A stretch of DNA of 64,000 nucleotides from Acanthopleuribacter pedis (GCF_017377855.1 NZ_JAFREP010000038.1:1-64000), one strand, 5' to 3'; positions 49,733 through 59,571 are shown, counted from the stretch's first letter. Translations and numbers: made by a program. The notes: generated by a model not told the origin, from the sequence alone.

Positions 49733-50614
49733 ATGATTTCTTCCCGTGATTCTGGTTTAAGCGCGGAGCCACAACCCCATTTGTTTCAAAAGCACCTCCC
49801 CGTCATTGATGCCGTGGTCCGACTCGTTGCCAAACGTCAAAAGGTCGGCCCGGATGAGCTGGATGATTTTCGCGCGGATGTCCACCTCAAATTGCTCGAG
49901 GAAAACTGCCGCGTCCTGCGTGGTTTTCGCGGCTCAGCCACCCTGAAGACGTTTTTGATCGGCGTGGTGACCCATTTTTTGATCAACCGTCGCGAAAAAG
50001 CTTGGGGCAAATGGCGCCCTTGTCAGGCGAGCAAAGATGCCGGGCCCGAGGCCGTTTTGTTGGAGCAATGGGTGGTTCGCGACGGGCTGAGCCACGCCGA
50101 GGCGCGTACCCGTCTGGCGGTGAACCACGGGGTCGCGCTGGATGATGCGCGTTTCGAGGCCTTGACCGCTTTATTCGCCGCCAAAACGCGACGTCGTGAG
50201 GTGGATCCCGCGCTATTGGAAGCGACGGTTGCCGACGATCCCCACGGCGAAACCGCCCTGCTCCGTGACGAACAGGCGGAGGGTCAGGCGGCGGTCACCC
50301 GGGTGTTGCACGCCGCATTGGCCGAACTCTCCAAACAGGAGCGTTTTTGGTTGCGCCTGCGTTACGCCAAAGGGCTTAAAATCAAAACCATTGCCACCAG
50401 GACCGGCACCGAACCGCGCACTTTGTATCGGCGCTTTGAGCAAATCAACCGACGGCTGCGCCAAGATTTGGAACAGGCGGGATTGTTCAAAGAGACCGTC
50501 ATGCCCTTGTTGGATGATGCCGGTTTCGTGTTACACCTCGCCCCGCACCAAGAAATTTTTGAGGCCGAGCTGTCTCATACCCATGAAGCCGAACCGCAAA
50601 CGGAGCCACGATGA
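49733..50614 (+). CDS. ECF-type RNA polymerase sigma factor, 293 aa
   Basis: A sigma-70 family protein with only regions 2 and 4. Region 2: LDDFRADVHLKLLEENCRVL and FRGSATLKTFLIGVVTHFLI (family FxGxSxxxTWLxxIAxN). A long insertion of about 90 residues separates it from region 4: LSKQERFWLRLRYAKGLKIK, ending with a RTLYRRFEQINRRLRQDLE helix that binds the -35. A C-terminal tail of ~40 residues extends beyond region 4. The ATG at 49733 begins MISSRDSGL; an earlier in-frame ATG (49685) lies in AT-rich leader DNA. Its stop overlaps the anti-sigma gene start (ATGA). It may control the CHAT locus to its right. Confidence 0.88.
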   Translation: MISSRDSGLSAEPQPHLFQKHLPVIDAVVRLVAKRQKVGPDELDDFRADVHLKLLEENCRVLRGFRGSATLKTFLIGVVTHFLINRREKAWGKWRPCQASKDAGPEAVLLEQWVVRDGLSHAEARTRLAVNHGVALDDARFEALTALFAAKTRRREVDPALLEATVADDPHGETALLRDEQAEGQAAVTRVLHAALAELSKQERFWLRLRYAKGLKIKTIATRTGTEPRTLYRRFEQINRRLRQDLEQAGLFKETVMPLLDDAGFVLHLAPHQEIFEAELSHTHEAEPQTEPR

Positions 50615-51468
50615 TCGATCCGCCCGAACACCATCAACCTGATTTTGAAGCCCTGGCCGCCTTGGCGGACAACCGTCTCGACGCGGCGCGCCGTGAGGTG
50701 GTGCTTGCTCACCTGCACGATTGCGCTCACTGTACGGATCTGTTCGCGGAAATGGTGGAAACCATGGCGCTCGACGAAGAGGAGGACGAAGCCGTTCCGC
50801 CCGACCTAACTACGCCCGTGGTTCCGATTCAGACGCAAACCCCCCCGCCATCCGCGCGGGGTTTCGCGCCGGGGCTTTGGGTGTTGGCGGCCGCGGTGTT
50901 GGCGGCCGGTTTGCTTTTGGTGTTTCGTCCCGCCGCGGAGCAAACAGCGGAGCGGGGCGCGCTGGTCCAACAGGCTTACCGGCAGGTGGCCGCAATCGAT
51001 GGAACCCGCCTGTTGCGGTTCCACTATCCCACCGCCGCTGAACCGACCACGTTAAAGCAAGCGCGGGGCGTGCGGGGCGGCGGTTCATGGGCGCGGCTCG
51101 AGCATGCGCCTTTGTTGCAAACCTTGGCGGAACTCGCGGCGTTGCTCCAGCAACAACCGGCGGATCACGGCCTGCGCGCCGATTTGGCGGCGGCCAACCT
51201 GGCCGCGGGTCGCCTGGACCACGCGTTGGTGATCGCCGCTGAACTCCCTCGCGACGGTCCCGAATACGGCTTGGTTTTTCTCGCCCGTTACCTGGCGGCC
51301 GAGGGCGAGGCGCGCACGGAAGCCTTCCGCGCTTTCCGCGCCCACGCCGAACAGTTCGACCAAACCCCGTTCCTGGTGTTCAACCTGAGCGTGATGTTGG
51401 CGGAACAGGGCGAGCCCGAGGCCGCCGACCTTTGGCGCGCTCGTTATGAGGCCCTGGCAAAACCCTAA
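50611..51468 (+). CDS. Zinc-finger (zf-HC2) transmembrane anti-sigma factor, 285 aa
   Basis: The cytoplasmic N-terminus holds the anti-sigma zinc motif HLHDCAHCTDLF (H-x3-C-x2-C) of ZAS/zf-HC2 proteins. A Pro/Thr-rich linker, one TM helix (residues ~88-108, GLWVLAAAVLAAGLLLVFR) and a periplasmic TPR-like segment (LAALLQQQPADHGLRADLAA, then ARYLAAEGEARTEAFRAFRAH) follow. Such proteins hold an ECF sigma until an envelope signal releases it, often by regulated proteolysis. It overlaps the sigma gene by 4 bp, so the two are coupled. Its periplasmic TPR part could sense the lipoprotein protease encoded nearby (inference). Confidence 0.85.
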   Translation: MIDPPEHHQPDFEALAALADNRLDAARREVVLAHLHDCAHCTDLFAEMVETMALDEEEDEAVPPDLTTPVVPIQTQTPPPSARGFAPGLWVLAAAVLAAGLLLVFRPAAEQTAERGALVQQAYRQVAAIDGTRLLRFHYPTAAEPTTLKQARGVRGGGSWARLEHAPLLQTLAELAALLQQQPADHGLRADLAAANLAAGRLDHALVIAAELPRDGPEYGLVFLARYLAAEGEARTEAFRAFRAHAEQFDQTPFLVFNLSVMLAEQGEPEAADLWRARYEALAKP

Positions 51469-51492
51469 CATTCCCTCGGCCGACAAAGTGAA

Positions 51493-52560
51493 TCATGTTT
51501 CGGTTTCAGTTTCAGATTCGGTTTCGGTTTCAGATTCGGATGCCGGGGGCGAATCGAGAAAGCTGTCCAGCTTCGCTGGTAAGCAGTTTTTCGCTTCTTG
51601 AATCGATGGGTTCATAGACCAGAAGTCCAAGTTTAAGGTTTCTTCATTGCTGGTAGGGCGCATACGTTTCACCAGCTCCCGTCGTGCTTTGCTTTGGTGG
51701 ACGATAGGCCGTCTTAGTAGAGGTCCCGGGGTTTTGGTAAATATGGCTTGGTAGCGATCAGCGGTGCTCCAACCTTCAACCAGTGAATACAGCAATAGAA
51801 AATGGTCGCTGTTGGGGGAAGGCTGCGGTTTACTGATATTGGCAAAAACCAAGTCAATAGGTTGGTTGGTCTTCACCGGTTGAAGCGCCATGGTTTGTGG
51901 TGCCTTGCCCTTATTCGTGAGGGGGTTACGCTTGATTTGGATTGATTTACCGGTAAAGTGGATGGTTGCCACCGTCCAAATCGACATGGGGCGACCGTTT
52001 TGCGCGTTAATTGGTGACCACTTTTTCGTTTTTTTGTCCTCGAACCCCGGACACTGGGTGGTTTCTCCCGTATCGCCCGCCCAGGTGAAATGCGTGGCGC
52101 GAATGACGCCGGTTTCGAGTTTGATCCGTGCACTTAACAAATCCAGAACGCCTGCTTCTTGTGTCTTTAGGATTGCCTTCGCACCTTTGAGATTCCTGGT
52201 GTGATCGAGTTCGTTAAAGTCGACCAGCCAATCTAGACTGTAGTTGTCGGGGTGGGGGGAGCTATGTTTGGGACCATATCCCCCGGACATATCCAGGCGA
52301 TCATTACCGCCACACACGGACAACTCATAACCGTCACAATCCCAGACCTTTTCTTTTTCGCCGACCCCATTGTTGATTTCCTCAAACGTGCCGTTAGGTT
52401 GAGTATCACAAAAAAAGAGGTAAGGATGGTGTTCGAGATGGTGACCAGCGCCGCGTGTATTTGGTGCAAATCCCCAAAAAGTTTGGTCCGTATCTTTCGC
52501 GTCTTTTTCGCGAACAAATAGTAACAAGTCAACCATGAAAATACGGAGGGTTCCGGGCAT
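51493..52560 (-). CDS. Unknown protein X1, homologue of the 55895 product, 355 aa
   Basis: No known family is recognised. The ATG at 52560 has GGAG 6 bases upstream. It shares an ordered set of blocks with the 55895-56893 product: LRIFMVDLLLF near the start, FAPNT, a HHPYLFF segment, SLDWLVDFNELD, a TIHFTGKSIQIKR segment, DLVFANISKPQPSPNSDHFL and AKNCLPA near the end. There is no signal peptide, TM segment or catalytic motif. The C-terminus is a low-complexity Ser/Glu/Thr tail (SESETETESETETET) encoded by short DNA repeats. It is AT-richer than its neighbours and transcribed away from the CHAT gene from a shared 164-bp region, so it may be divergently co-regulated. Confidence 0.75.
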   Translation of the reverse strand: MPGTLRIFMVDLLLFVREKDAKDTDQTFWGFAPNTRGAGHHLEHHPYLFFCDTQPNGTFEEINNGVGEKEKVWDCDGYELSVCGGNDRLDMSGGYGPKHSSPHPDNYSLDWLVDFNELDHTRNLKGAKAILKTQEAGVLDLLSARIKLETGVIRATHFTWAGDTGETTQCPGFEDKKTKKWSPINAQNGRPMSIWTVATIHFTGKSIQIKRNPLTNKGKAPQTMALQPVKTNQPIDLVFANISKPQPSPNSDHFLLLYSLVEGWSTADRYQAIFTKTPGPLLRRPIVHQSKARRELVKRMRPTSNEETLNLDFWSMNPSIQEAKNCLPAKLDSFLDSPPASESETETESETETET

Positions 52561-52724
52561 ATGAAACTCCTTTGTGTACGAGTTTTCAGTGTTTGGCGCG
52601 ATGATTAGTCGTGTTTTTTTGTTTTGGAGTATTTGGTTGTCAGACCATCTATATTTAATGCTGAAAAAACGGTAAAGTAAAAGTAGAATTTTTATGCAGA
52701 TCAACCACGAAACAAGGCGGAATC

Positions 52725-55700
52725 ATGGAAACCCGCGTTATTCGCGACTTTTCCCCGCGGATTTGGGGAGATGTTACGCGGTTCACCCTGCTCGCGGTTT
52801 TGCTGCTTCTACTCGGTTGCACTTGGAGCGATCCCGCCGCCACCGAACAGCAGCGTTTTCAGCAGCGCCTCAACGAATTGGCCGCGGGTAACTGGCCGGT
52901 GGCCGGCCGCCTCGCGGGGGTGCGGCAAAACGGGTTGCGGCGCACCGCCACCGCCGACCCCGTACAGCTTGCCGCGCTGCGCTTGAAGTGGGCCGAATCA
53001 GCGAATGAAAGCCAACGTGGTTGTGCGGCCCTGTTTGATTTACTTGCCGGGAAACCCGAGGCCGTTTTGGGCGAATCCTCGCTTGGCGCCCAACAACAAC
53101 AGGCGCGCGATGCCGACGACCTCAACCATCGCGTGGTCGCCCTCATGACGCGGGGGGCTGAACAAGAGAGCTGGTTATCGTGGCATAAGGCCTTGGAAGC
53201 CCTGGAAATCGGTTTCGCCCGCGGCTTCGATTCCCCGGCCTTACAGACCAATTACGCGCTCGTCCTGCAACAACTGTGGCTCAATCAAGACGCCGAAACC
53301 CAATGGCGCAAGGTGTTGGCCGACGAAAGAGATCCGATCTGGCGCGATGCTGCCGCGACCGCCTTGGCCGATTTGGAAGAACGCAAACGCCTCGGTTCAC
53401 CCGCCGAGCACCGCGCTCGCCTGGCACGGGCCTTGGCCGAGAACGATTCCGCCGCGGTAGCCGCCTGGACCCGACAATTTCCCGGCTTGGCCTGGCAATG
53501 GCTCGAACAAAGCTTGCTGCTGCCCGACCCAAATCACGGCGAATCGGCCGCTCGGGCGCGGGCCGCCGCGGTGATCGTCCACGATCCGGCGCGGTTTCGG
53601 GTTTGGGGTGATCTGCTGGCCGAACTCGCGGACAGCGGCACCGTGGCGGAACAAGCCTTGCGTGACCTGCGCGCGCTCAAAGCGGTCGAGGACGGCGACG
53701 ACGAGCAGTACATGTGCGGGGTATTGGCCGCCGAGGCCGTCACCGCGCGTTTTCCAGAGGGTTCGGTCTTCTCCGTGCTCGCCCGCTTTTACCTCGCCCG
53801 GTGCTTCTACTACCTCAATCAAAAAGCCGATGCCGCTCAGCAGGCCGAGTGGGTCGACGGCCCGACCCGTGTCTTGGGTTACCCCACCTTGACGGGCAAG
53901 AACCTCGGCCTGCGCGCTATGCTGGCCGGGCAGCGTGGTGACTGGGCGCGTTTCTATTCGCTGCACCGCGAGGGTCTGCGCCTTTTCAAACATTTGGGAG
54001 ACCGCCGCAACATCAGCCATTTCCGCGATTCCGTGGCCGACAGCCTCCATTTCTTCGGGCAGGAACGGCGTGCCTTGGAACAACACACCGCCATCCTTTC
54101 GCAATCCGTGTTTTATGCCCGGCCCAAACGTCGGGCGCTGTTGTACAGTGCTGTTGCCCAGGGTTTGCTCGCCGAGGGCTTGCCCCACGCCGCCGAACGT
54201 TTTGCCCAAACCGCCGCGGTCTACCTGGACCAACAACACGATTGGTTCGAGTGGTATCGTGCCCGGCGCGAGTTGGCGCGTTGTCGCCGCCAGAAAGGGG
54301 ACCTTGACGCGGCGCTCGCCTTGCTCGACGACACGCTTGGGGTCCTGGCCCGGCACGGGGGGGATCATTGGGCCGTTCAAAACGAGGCCGAATTACTGGC
54401 CCAGCGGGGTCATTACCGCTTGGCCGCCAACCGTTTGGAAGGGGCTCGCGCGGATTTGACCCGTGCACGGGGCCTGTACGAGGCCGACCAACAGCAGGGC
54501 CCCAAGATGTTTCGGATCGGCGCCGCCCTGGCCCGGTGCGCCAGGGGACTGGGTGACGACGCCGCCGCCTTGCGTTACCTGCGCGAAGAAGTTGACTTGA
54601 TTGAGGCGCGGCGACCCCGAGCCGTGGATGAAGTTAAGGTCGGTTTTTTCGACGCCGTGCGCGCGGTTTACGACGATTTAATTCAGCTGCATCTGGACCG
54701 CGGCGAAAGCGAGGCCGCCCTGCAGGCCGCCGAACGCGCGCGGGCCAGGTTCCTGGGTGATCGGGTCGACAACCCCACGGGGACGCTTGATCCGGCCCGG
54801 GTTCAATCAGCACTCAAACCCGGCGAAGCGCTGCTGTTTTACCACGTTTTAGCGGATCGTCTCGCCGTCTGGGTGTTCACCCCCCAAACGCTTGAACACC
54901 GGGTTGTGCCCCTATCCGAAACCGATGTCGCGGCTTTGGTACGTCTGGTTGCAATAGCGCGAAAGCCTGGCCAAGTCCCTGCCGTCAATCGACACAACCA
55001 CCGGCTTTACCAGTGGTTGTTGGCGCCGACCCGCGAAGTCTGGGCGGAGGCGACCACACTCCTTTTCGCTCTCGACGGCCCCTTGTGGCACCTTGCGCCC
55101 GCGGGTTTGCGCTTACCCGACGCGCGGGGTTACTTGGTGAATCGGGTTGAGGTCGCCGTGGTTCCCTCGCTGACCATGTTCCAATTCTTGCGGAAGCAAA
55201 CACCGCGGCCCTCGACCAACCCCGCGTGTGTGGTGGGCAATCCTCGTTTCGACCGCCAGTTGTGGCCGTTGTTGCCCTTACCCCACGCCGCGCAAGAGGC
55301 GCGTCAGGTCGCCGACCGTCTCAATGGGACGCCGCTGATTGGCGCGGCCGCCACCGCCGAAGCCTTTCTACGCGGTGCCCGCGACGCGCGCCTGATTCAC
55401 TTTGCCGGGCATGCCGTCGTGCAACCGGCCGATCCCTTGCGTTCCTATCTCTTGCTCTCGCCCAATCCCCACACCGGCTCGGGTGGGACCCTCAGCGCTG
55501 CGGACCTCTTCGCCCTAAATTTACCCCAGACCCAACTGGTGGTGTTGTCCGGCTGCGATACCGGCGGCCCCCACCAATCGCGTTCCGAGGGCGGCGGCAA
55601 CCTGGCGCGCCCTTTCTTGACGGCGGGGGTGCCCTCGGTGCTGGCCACCCTGGCCCCGCTCCCCGACGACGAAGCGACCGTTGCATTTATGAACCGGTTT

Positions 55701-55823
55701 TACGATGGCTGGTTGGCGCAAGGTGACCCCGGTCGGGCTTTGCGTGCCGCCCAAATTGCCGCGATTGAAAACGGGGTTCCCGAAGAAATTTGGGCCTCCT
55801 GGCAACTTTTCGGCATGCCCTGA
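52725..55823 (+). CDS. TPR-CHAT (caspase-like) protease with lipoprotein signal, 1032 aa
   Basis: A signal with a lipobox (LLLLLGC, Cys near residue 31) suggests export and lipid attachment. A long all-helical TPR-rich region follows (residues ~60-680; for example LRYLREEVDLIEARRPRA), then a C-terminal CHAT domain (~690-1032): LLFYHVLADRLAVWVFTP at its start, catalytic His896 in IHFAGHAVVQ and catalytic Cys944 in LVVLSGCDTGG, ending with the GRALRAAQIAAI helix. CHAT proteins are cysteine proteases of the separase/caspase clan; some are activated through TPRs, as in gRAMP-CHAT and gasdermin systems. Here, the lipoprotein signal would place it in the envelope. Two homologous unknown genes lie on either side of it, with a metalloprotease gene downstream. 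Confidence 0.88.
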   Translation: METRVIRDFSPRIWGDVTRFTLLAVLLLLLGCTWSDPAATEQQRFQQRLNELAAGNWPVAGRLAGVRQNGLRRTATADPVQLAALRLKWAESANESQRGCAALFDLLAGKPEAVLGESSLGAQQQQARDADDLNHRVVALMTRGAEQESWLSWHKALEALEIGFARGFDSPALQTNYALVLQQLWLNQDAETQWRKVLADERDPIWRDAAATALADLEERKRLGSPAEHRARLARALAENDSAAVAAWTRQFPGLAWQWLEQSLLLPDPNHGESAARARAAAVIVHDPARFRVWGDLLAELADSGTVAEQALRDLRALKAVEDGDDEQYMCGVLAAEAVTARFPEGSVFSVLARFYLARCFYYLNQKADAAQQAEWVDGPTRVLGYPTLTGKNLGLRAMLAGQRGDWARFYSLHREGLRLFKHLGDRRNISHFRDSVADSLHFFGQERRALEQHTAILSQSVFYARPKRRALLYSAVAQGLLAEGLPHAAERFAQTAAVYLDQQHDWFEWYRARRELARCRRQKGDLDAALALLDDTLGVLARHGGDHWAVQNEAELLAQRGHYRLAANRLEGARADLTRARGLYEADQQQGPKMFRIGAALARCARGLGDDAAALRYLREEVDLIEARRPRAVDEVKVGFFDAVRAVYDDLIQLHLDRGESEAALQAAERARARFLGDRVDNPTGTLDPARVQSALKPGEALLFYHVLADRLAVWVFTPQTLEHRVVPLSETDVAALVRLVAIARKPGQVPAVNRHNHRLYQWLLAPTREVWAEATTLLFALDGPLWHLAPAGLRLPDARGYLVNRVEVAVVPSLTMFQFLRKQTPRPSTNPACVVGNPRFDRQLWPLLPLPHAAQEARQVADRLNGTPLIGAAATAEAFLRGARDARLIHFAGHAVVQPADPLRSYLLLSPNPHTGSGGTLSAADLFALNLPQTQLVVLSGCDTGGPHQSRSEGGGNLARPFLTAGVPSVLATLAPLPDDEATVAFMNRFYDGWLAQGDPGRALRAAQIAAIENGVPEEIWASWQLFGMP

Positions 55824-55894
55824 GGGGAATTTTTCCCCTTGGTCTGTCTCCTCGGATGTAGCTTGCAAAACAACATCCTTCAAGGAGAGAAAAC

Positions 55895-56893
55895 ATGCCT
55901 GATTCCTTTCTGGGATTGGATCGGCGGCGCATGGCCGTGCCGTCGGGAACCCAATCCGTCCTCAAGATTTTTATGGCTGATTTGCTGTGCTTTGCACCTG
56001 CCGCCGATGGTCGCTCGCTCCAGGTGTTGGCCCCCAATACCCCGGACGGCGACCAAAAACACGAACCCATCCTGTTTCTCGGCAACGCGCAACGGAGTTC
56101 CGGTACGACCAGTCTGCGATGGGGGCCGGAAGGCTGGCCCCTGGCGGGCTGCACCTTACGCGTGGAAAACGCCTTGGGCGGTCTCGAGCTCAACACCACG
56201 CCGTTAAACGGCTTAACCGTTCCGACGCAAAACGCGACCAGTTTGGCCTGGTTGGCCAACCTCAGCGAACTTCACGGCAACCCTTGCCGGCTCATGGCTG
56301 AACCTTTGGCTGTCGCGGCCCGCTTCCCAATCACCCAGGGCCGCATTACCGTTTGCGAGCACAGCGTTCATCACAAGGGTAACCAGATCCGCAAGATTCG
56401 TTTTAACCGAATCAACCAAGCGAACACGCCCGCCGCGGCAGTCCCCCGTTGTTATGGGACCATGGTTTTGGCTGAAATCCCCCTGTCAGGTGAAGAAGTC
56501 GTTTTGTCACGCACGCCTTTTGACGGCGCCCCGGTGGAGCGGCTTGTGCTCAAGAAACAGGCCGGCGAAAAAGAGATTGTTCTGGCGTTCGCCAATTACG
56601 GTGCCGCGGCTTCCTCGGACCCCCATTCCGAAAAAAATCACTTTCAGCACTACTATCAAATGGTGGAGACCTCGAGTACCAAAGTGTTTGTTCCCAGCGA
56701 AGATCAAAGAATGGTGAACAAAACCAGGAGCTTGCCCGCGACGCAGCCCTTTGTCCATCCTGTTCTGGCAAACCTGGCCAATCGTCTGGCGCCGATCCAT
56801 ACCGCCGATGCATCGACCAGGGCAAGCATCACCGTTCCCGGCTACAGCAAAAATTGTTTGCCGATTGTGGTTGATCCACCCGACGGCGGCTAA
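55895..56893 (+). CDS. Unknown protein X2, homologue of the 51493 product, 332 aa
   Basis: Same unrecognised family as X1 (LKIFMADLLCF, LAPNT, HEPILFL, TSLAWLANLSELH, EIPLSGEEVVLSR, EIVLAFANYGAAASSDPHSE and a SKNCLPIV end). It has an ~20-residue N-terminal extension and lacks the Ser/Glu/Thr tail. There is no signal peptide, membrane helix or catalytic triad that I can see. It starts 71 bp after the CHAT gene with a GGAG SD, so the two are probably co-transcribed. Conservation of this family next to a CHAT protease suggests a substrate, inhibitor or partner of the protease; that is inference. Confidence 0.8.
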   Translation: MPDSFLGLDRRRMAVPSGTQSVLKIFMADLLCFAPAADGRSLQVLAPNTPDGDQKHEPILFLGNAQRSSGTTSLRWGPEGWPLAGCTLRVENALGGLELNTTPLNGLTVPTQNATSLAWLANLSELHGNPCRLMAEPLAVAARFPITQGRITVCEHSVHHKGNQIRKIRFNRINQANTPAAAVPRCYGTMVLAEIPLSGEEVVLSRTPFDGAPVERLVLKKQAGEKEIVLAFANYGAAASSDPHSEKNHFQHYYQMVETSSTKVFVPSEDQRMVNKTRSLPATQPFVHPVLANLANRLAPIHTADASTRASITVPGYSKNCLPIVVDPPDGG

Positions 56894-57132
56894 TCGGGCA
56901 AAAAAGGCGCGTTTGTGATCCTTGCGAGGGCATGGGGAGTGTCACCCTTTTCCCTAGGTACGCCGAAACCAGGAACCCGCCTAACCCAATAACCCCTTAA
57001 AACCGGGATCGCCTACCGCCCGGACCTTTACCCACGCCAACCTCGGTTTCCTTCTGAGAAACCCAAGGCATGTCTGTGCCTTCAATCAGCCCGCACGGGG
57101 TGCGGGTTCACCTTCTAAAAAAGGGGATAATT

Positions 57133-59571
57133 ATGGTTTCAGAACGCAAAAGCGGTCTCTACGCCGGGACCATCGGCCGCTACCATTTTGAACTTCGTCT
57201 CGATGTAGACGGAGATTTTCCGCAACATCAAGTCAGCCTCACCTTGCGCAATCACTTTCCCGCCCACTGGATTGCCGAACTCACCGCCGTGGGTGAAAGC
57301 GTTTGGGACGGTGCTATTTGGTTTCGTCACCGCGCCGCGGAAACCCTCACCGTGGCCGGCGAAAAACCCGACGGACTCAAAATTCGCTGGTCGGCCGGCC
57401 CCGAGCGCGTCCAAGTTGTGTGTGACTTTGTACGCGAAGGGCGTCATCTGGCCCGGCTCCAGCTTCCTTTTGTCGGGGTTCACCTTCACGATGTGGAATT
57501 TGAGCTTGATTTTGAGGAAGGCGTTGCGGTCGTCACCGAGGTGGATGTAGCCGCCCAGACGCCCGGTTTACCACCGCGACCCTTGGACCTGATTGAGGTC
57601 TTTGACGCCGTGGGTATCGCGGCCTCCTACAGCAACGGTGCCAATCAAATCGACAGCAATTTATCCGGTTTCGATGCGGCTTGGACCGAGGCCGAGCTCC
57701 ACGACGCCATGCTGGAGGAATGGTCGCGCCGGGACGGCACGCCTTGGTCGATGTGGGTGCTTTCGGCCAAGCGCTACCGCGATTCACCCGACGGTGTGAT
57801 GCTCGGCATTATGTTCGACGACATCGGCGACTATCACCGCAACGGCTGTGCGGTGTTTAACGAATCCATTGAATCCCAGTACAACCGGCAGGGACCGCAA
57901 GCGGTTCGCCGTGCCCAATTCCGAACCCTGGTCCACGAGATCGGTCACGGGTTCAATCTGGCCCATTCCTGGCAAAAAGAGGCGGCCTTCTTTGGGCGCG
58001 GCTGGCATCCCGGTCTTCGCAACGAGGCCGATGTGCCCAGTTTCATGAATTACCCCAGCGAATACACCAACGGCGGCTCGGATGGTTATCACCGCGATTT
58101 CAACTTTGAATTCTCCCAACAAGAGATTCTGTTCATGCGCCATGCGCCCGAATCTTTTAAAGCCATGGCCGAGACGTCTTGGTTCACCGATCACGGAATG
58201 CGCGCGCAGGTCTTGTGTCCGCGTGAACTCGAAGCCGGCTTGCCGGACCGCACTTTTTCCCTTGAAATGCGTGTCCATCGGCCACATCCCGTTTTTGAAT
58301 TTATGGAAAACGTGCAGGTCGAATTGAAGTTGACCAATCGCAGCGCCACCACCTTCTGGGTTCCGTCCGACTGCCTAAAAAACAACCGCTCGCTTTTGGT
58401 GGATGTGACCCGTACCGGCGGGGCTACCAAAACCAAACGGCATTTCGTCCAATATTGCTGTCGGTCCGCCTTGGTGCCGCTGGGGCCGGGCGAATCCTTA
58501 TACGCACCCTTGAATGTCGCCCACGACAGTGAGGGCTGGTTGATGGATGAACCGGGGCGTTACGATGTCAGTGTTTCCCTTGATTTTGAGGCCTGCATCC
58601 CCGCGCGACGGGCCCTGGCCTGCGTTTCCGCTTCCTTCACCCTTTTCGTCCAGGCGCCACCCGCCAACCTGCGCAAAACCGCTTACCGTCTGGCTCAAGA
58701 CTACTTCCACAAAGATGTGGGCCGGGTCTACACGGTCGGTGGCACCCGTTACCTGGATCACGTGAACGCGGTGTTTGCCGAGGTGTGCGCTCAGATGAAG
58801 GGTTCCAATCCGGCGCTCCAGGCGCGCGTGACGGGTTCGCTCCCCAAATGGGAACCCTTTAAAACCATCGAACGCGACCAAAAGGGCGCGCGCTTGAAAA
58901 AAGCCAAGGTCGATGTGGCCGAACTGGCGGCCTTGCAAAAAGAGGTCTTGACGGGTGAGGCCGGGTTGGCCGCCGAGCGGGTTTTGGGGCATATCCCGTT
59001 TGCCGAATTATGTGCGCGTGCAAGCCGGGCCTGGTCCCAAGCGCGCGAGCCGGGTAAGGCTGCAACCGTGATGAATGGTTTGGCCGAGGCCTTTACCGCC
59101 CACGCGGTCACGCTGCCCAAAGCAACCGCCCTTGGTTTCGAACAAGCCCGCCGGCGCGATAGCGGCGAAGAGGATCGCGCCCTTCCTTTTCCCGCGGGTT
59201 CCAATCAGGCAGCGACACCGGTCATCGACAAAACCTTTAGCTTGGCGCAGGGCGATGTCTTTTCGCTTTCCTTTGTGGAAGAGGGCGGTGAAAACCAATG
59301 TTCCGTGGCGGCGACGTTGTGGTGTGATCTTCGGGAAATCGGGCAATGGTCGGATATTGATTTTTCCGCGGGGGACGCGCACTACACGATGGGCCGAGAC
59401 AAGGCGGTGTTGGTTGAAGTGATTGCCCGTTTTTTCAGCCCAACCGCCAAAATCGCGTTAACGGCGCGCAAAGAAGCCGAGGGTGGGGCGTTCTTCCAGA
59501 AAACCCTGGATGACGGAAGGCGCGCTTATTATTTCCTGTTAAATCCCAAACCGGCTGCGGCCAAAAAGTAA
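57133..59571 (+). CDS. Metzincin-type zinc metalloprotease, 812 aa
   Basis: A large protein with an ~200-residue N-terminal beta-rich region. Next comes a zinc-protease domain with HEIGHGFNLAH (residues 268-278, the HExxHxxxxxH metzincin site), a Met-turn-like MNYPSEY at ~305 and supporting residues in between, so the active site looks complete. The C-terminal ~450 residues are of mixed composition, with a possible beta-sandwich (DVSVSLDFEACIPARRAL) and helical parts. The ATG at 57133 has GGGGAT upstream; an ATG at 57070 is less likely. There is no signal peptide, so the protein is probably cytoplasmic or exported another way. It follows X2 by 239 bp on the same strand and ends at a strong terminator. 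A CHAT protease and a metzincin in one locus suggests a proteolytic cascade (inference). Confidence 0.85.
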   Translation: MVSERKSGLYAGTIGRYHFELRLDVDGDFPQHQVSLTLRNHFPAHWIAELTAVGESVWDGAIWFRHRAAETLTVAGEKPDGLKIRWSAGPERVQVVCDFVREGRHLARLQLPFVGVHLHDVEFELDFEEGVAVVTEVDVAAQTPGLPPRPLDLIEVFDAVGIAASYSNGANQIDSNLSGFDAAWTEAELHDAMLEEWSRRDGTPWSMWVLSAKRYRDSPDGVMLGIMFDDIGDYHRNGCAVFNESIESQYNRQGPQAVRRAQFRTLVHEIGHGFNLAHSWQKEAAFFGRGWHPGLRNEADVPSFMNYPSEYTNGGSDGYHRDFNFEFSQQEILFMRHAPESFKAMAETSWFTDHGMRAQVLCPRELEAGLPDRTFSLEMRVHRPHPVFEFMENVQVELKLTNRSATTFWVPSDCLKNNRSLLVDVTRTGGATKTKRHFVQYCCRSALVPLGPGESLYAPLNVAHDSEGWLMDEPGRYDVSVSLDFEACIPARRALACVSASFTLFVQAPPANLRKTAYRLAQDYFHKDVGRVYTVGGTRYLDHVNAVFAEVCAQMKGSNPALQARVTGSLPKWEPFKTIERDQKGARLKKAKVDVAELAALQKEVLTGEAGLAAERVLGHIPFAELCARASRAWSQAREPGKAATVMNGLAEAFTAHAVTLPKATALGFEQARRRDSGEEDRALPFPAGSNQAATPVIDKTFSLAQGDVFSLSFVEEGGENQCSVAATLWCDLREIGQWSDIDFSAGDAHYTMGRDKAVLVEVIARFFSPTAKIALTARKEAEGGAFFQKTLDDGRRAYYFLLNPKPAAAKK

